Shown piece after piece: positions 44,978 to 46,545 of a DNA stretch of 46,545 nt (its first letter is position 1; each line of letters starts with the position of its first letter). The translations under genes and the position numbers were made by a program. The notes below the pieces were generated by a model. The model did no database searches. It was not told where the DNA came from and saw nothing but the letters and a program-made list of their open reading frames with translations. The DNA is from Candidatus Gastranaerophilales bacterium. Its GTDB lineage: Bacteria > Cyanobacteriota > Vampirovibrionia > Gastranaerophilales > Gastranaerophilaceae. Location: assembly GCA_944323475.1 (NCBI GenBank), contig CALUSQ010000016.1, positions 1-46,545 on the forward strand. Reading direction: 5' to 3'.

Positions 44978-46545
44978 TTATTTTGTAGTTTTCTTCTTAT
45001 TTATAGCATTTATCAAGCCTGCAAACAAGGGGTGCGGATGTTCAGGTCTTGATTTGAACTCCGGATGGAATTGACAAGCAACAAACCAGTCATTTTTCGG
45101 ATATTCTACTATCTCACACAACTGACCATCAGGAGACATGCCTGAGAACACAAGACCTGCTTTTTCTATTTGCTCTTTGTATTCATTATTTACTTCATAT
45201 CTGTGTCTGTGACGTTCTGAAATAGTTTTTACTTTACCATAAGCATCATAAGCTTTTGTACCTTTTTTCAAGACACAATCGTACTTGCCGAGTCTCATCG
45301 TACCACCCATTTCTTCAATATTTTTTTGCTCAAGCATAATATCAATAACAGGATATGGTGTACCTTCGTTAAACTCCATGGAGTTTGCATCTTTTAGACC
45401 GACAACATTTCTTGCATATTCAATAACAGCACATTGCATACCCAGACAAAGGCCCAAAAACGGGAGATTGTTTTCTCTAGCATAACGAATTGCATTGAGC
45501 TTGCCTTCTATACCACGGATACCAAAACCGCCCGGTACTACCAAACCATCAACGTCTGAAAGAATTTCTTTTGCTTTTTTCAAGTCTGTACATTCTTCAG
45601 AATTAATCCATTTTATATCTATTTTGGCATGATGAGCATAACCTGCATGTTTCAAAGACTCTACTACAGAGATATATGCGTCAGAAAGATTTGTATACTT
45701 TCCTGCAATAGCAATTTTAAAAGTTTTTGTAGGATTTTTAATTACATCAACAAGTTTTCTCCAATTATCAAGATTTGGTTTTTTGTCCAAAAGCTGTAAT
45801 CTTTGAAGTACAACATGCGCCATTTGCTGTTCTTCTAAAGCAAGCGGAACTTCATAAATTGATTTCATATCCTTGCATTCAATTACAGCATCAACAGGAA
45901 CTGAACAGAACAAAGCCAATTTTTCTTTTTCTTTTTTCGGAATAGTTCTTGATGTCCTACAAACCAATATTTCAGGCTGCAAGCCATAACTTCTCAAAAC
46001 AGAAACACTATGTTGAGAAGGTTTTGTTTTTAATTCACCAGAAGTTGGCAAATAAGGAATCAATGTAACATGAATATTTATACTGTTGCCAAAACCTACT
46101 TCTGTCTTGAATTGTCTGATAGCTTCAATAAAAGGCAAACTCTCAATGTCACCTATTGTACCGCCTATTTCTGTGATAACAAAATCAGGCTTAAATTGAG
46201 CTGTAACCTTTTTTATTCTCGATTTAATTTCATTTGTAATATGAGGAATAGTTTGAACGGTAGCGCCCAAATACTCGCCTTTTCTTTCCTTTTTGATTAC
46301 TGTTTGGTAAATACTACCGGAAGTTACATTATTAAATTTGCCTAAAGATGTATCGGTAAAACGTTCATAATGTCCAAGGTCAAGATCTGTTTCTGCACCA
46401 TCATCAGTAACAAAAACCTCACCATGTTGAAAGGGACTCATTGTTCCCGGGTCAACGTTTATATAAGGGTCAAATTTTTGGATAACAACAGAAAAGCCTC
46501 TGGATTTTAAAAGTTTTCCCAATGATGCAGCTACAATACCTTTTC
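44978..46545 (-). CDS. pyrG: CTP synthase (5' end outside window)
   Basis: PyrG makes CTP from UTP, ATP and glutamine. The 522 codons present cover most of the enzyme. The frame runs past base 46545: the last codons read [16 protein letters not shown], which in the family follows about 15-20 residues of N-terminus, so the Leu/TTG at 46522 is not the start. Visible are [20 protein letters not shown], the ammonia-ligase domain, and the glutaminase domain with [12 protein letters not shown], the nucleophile GLCLGMQ (Cys) and [10 protein letters not shown]. It ends [12 protein letters not shown]. Confidence 0.97.
   Translation of the reverse strand, partial: KGIVAASLGKLLKSRGFSVVIQKFDPYINVDPGTMSPFQHGEVFVTDDGAETDLDLGHYERFTDTSLGKFNNVTSGSIYQTVIKKERKGEYLGATVQTIPHITNEIKSRIKKVTAQFKPDFVITEIGGTIGDIESLPFIEAIRQFKTEVGFGNSINIHVTLIPYLPTSGELKTKPSQHSVSVLRSYGLQPEILVCRTSRTIPKKEKEKLALFCSVPVDAVIECKDMKSIYEVPLALEEQQMAHVVLQRLQLLDKKPNLDNWRKLVDVIKNPTKTFKIAIAGKYTNLSDAYISVVESLKHAGYAHHAKIDIKWINSEECTDLKKAKEILSDVDGLVVPGGFGIRGIEGKLNAIRYARENNLPFLGLCLGMQCAVIEYARNVVGLKDANSMEFNEGTPYPVIDIMLEQKNIEEMGGTMRLGKYDCVLKKGTKAYDAYGKVKTISERHRHRYEVNNEYKEQIEKAGLVFSGMSPDGQLCEIVEYPKNDWFVACQFHPEFKSRPEHPHPLFAGLINAINKKKTTK

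Noticed and set aside
1..46545. Prophage, transposon or recently acquired island
   Set aside because: No integrase, transposase, tRNA-flanked repeat or clear change in base use was seen; housekeeping genes are spread through the window.
46522..46545. TTG at 46522 as the start of pyrG
   Set aside because: Sequence before it still reads as conserved CTP synthase (KGIVAAS), so the gene is cut by the window edge.

Overview
This is an AT-rich, gene-dense bacterial chromosome segment. Intergenic gaps are short, no gene-free stretch exceeds 300 bases, and I see no tRNA, rRNA, insertion sequence, integrase or CRISPR array. lpxK, a heptosyltransferase-like GT9 enzyme, an autotransporter-type adhesin and wecB point to a diderm cell with lipid A or LPS. 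A fused ADP-forming acetate-CoA ligase suggests fermentative energy metabolism. fliJ, fliK-like and hook/rod genes suggest motility. Together with many lineage-style proteins of unknown function, this best fits a non-photosynthetic relative of Cyanobacteria (Vampirovibrionia/Melainabacteria, Gastranaerophilales-like). That placement is inference from gene content and style, not proof.

Layout. (1) 1-4665, minus strand: the N-terminal ~1,555 residues of a giant autotransporter with about 17 Pmp-type GGAI/FxxN repeats and poly-C tracts near the start codon; its 3' end is outside the window. (2) 4921-9241, plus: acetate-CoA ligase, glmS and a coupled 52-residue ORF. (3) 9303-11421, minus: a short flagellar operon (fliJ, fliK-like, hook/rod protein). 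(4) 11717-18068, plus: a translationally coupled three-gene unit of two paralogous membrane proteins and an atypical GH13 protein, the strongest candidate here for an undescribed system. (5) 18075-18581, minus: an unknown protein. (6) 18642-23981, plus: rsgA, ispA, a DUF212 phosphatase-like membrane protein, a soluble sensor kinase and two nitroreductases, one exported. (7) 23971-30608, minus: dnaA, a STAS-like protein, GT9, lpxK and comEC. (8) 30711-34038: three low-complexity or coiled-coil proteins of unknown role. (9) 34215-37186: gatB, a DJ-1/PfpI-type protein and a membrane-anchored glycine-rich protein. (10) 37314-42914, plus: parvulin, aminopeptidase P, a SpoU methyltransferase, secD, secF and an HTH/zinc-ribbon protein. 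(11) 42916-46545, minus: wecB, surE and pyrG (5' end outside the window).

How the parts fit. Much of the window serves the cell envelope: GlmS (and WecB) for amino-sugar supply, LpxK and GT9 for lipid A/core, IspA and the DUF212 protein possibly for polyprenyl lipids, and SecDF plus the adhesin for export and surface display. Housekeeping functions (DnaA, GatB, RsgA, PyrG, SurE) are interleaved. The less ordinary content is the switchable-looking adhesin, the coupled membrane/GH13 unit, the coiled-coil trio, and a hairpin that buries the wecB ribosome-binding site.
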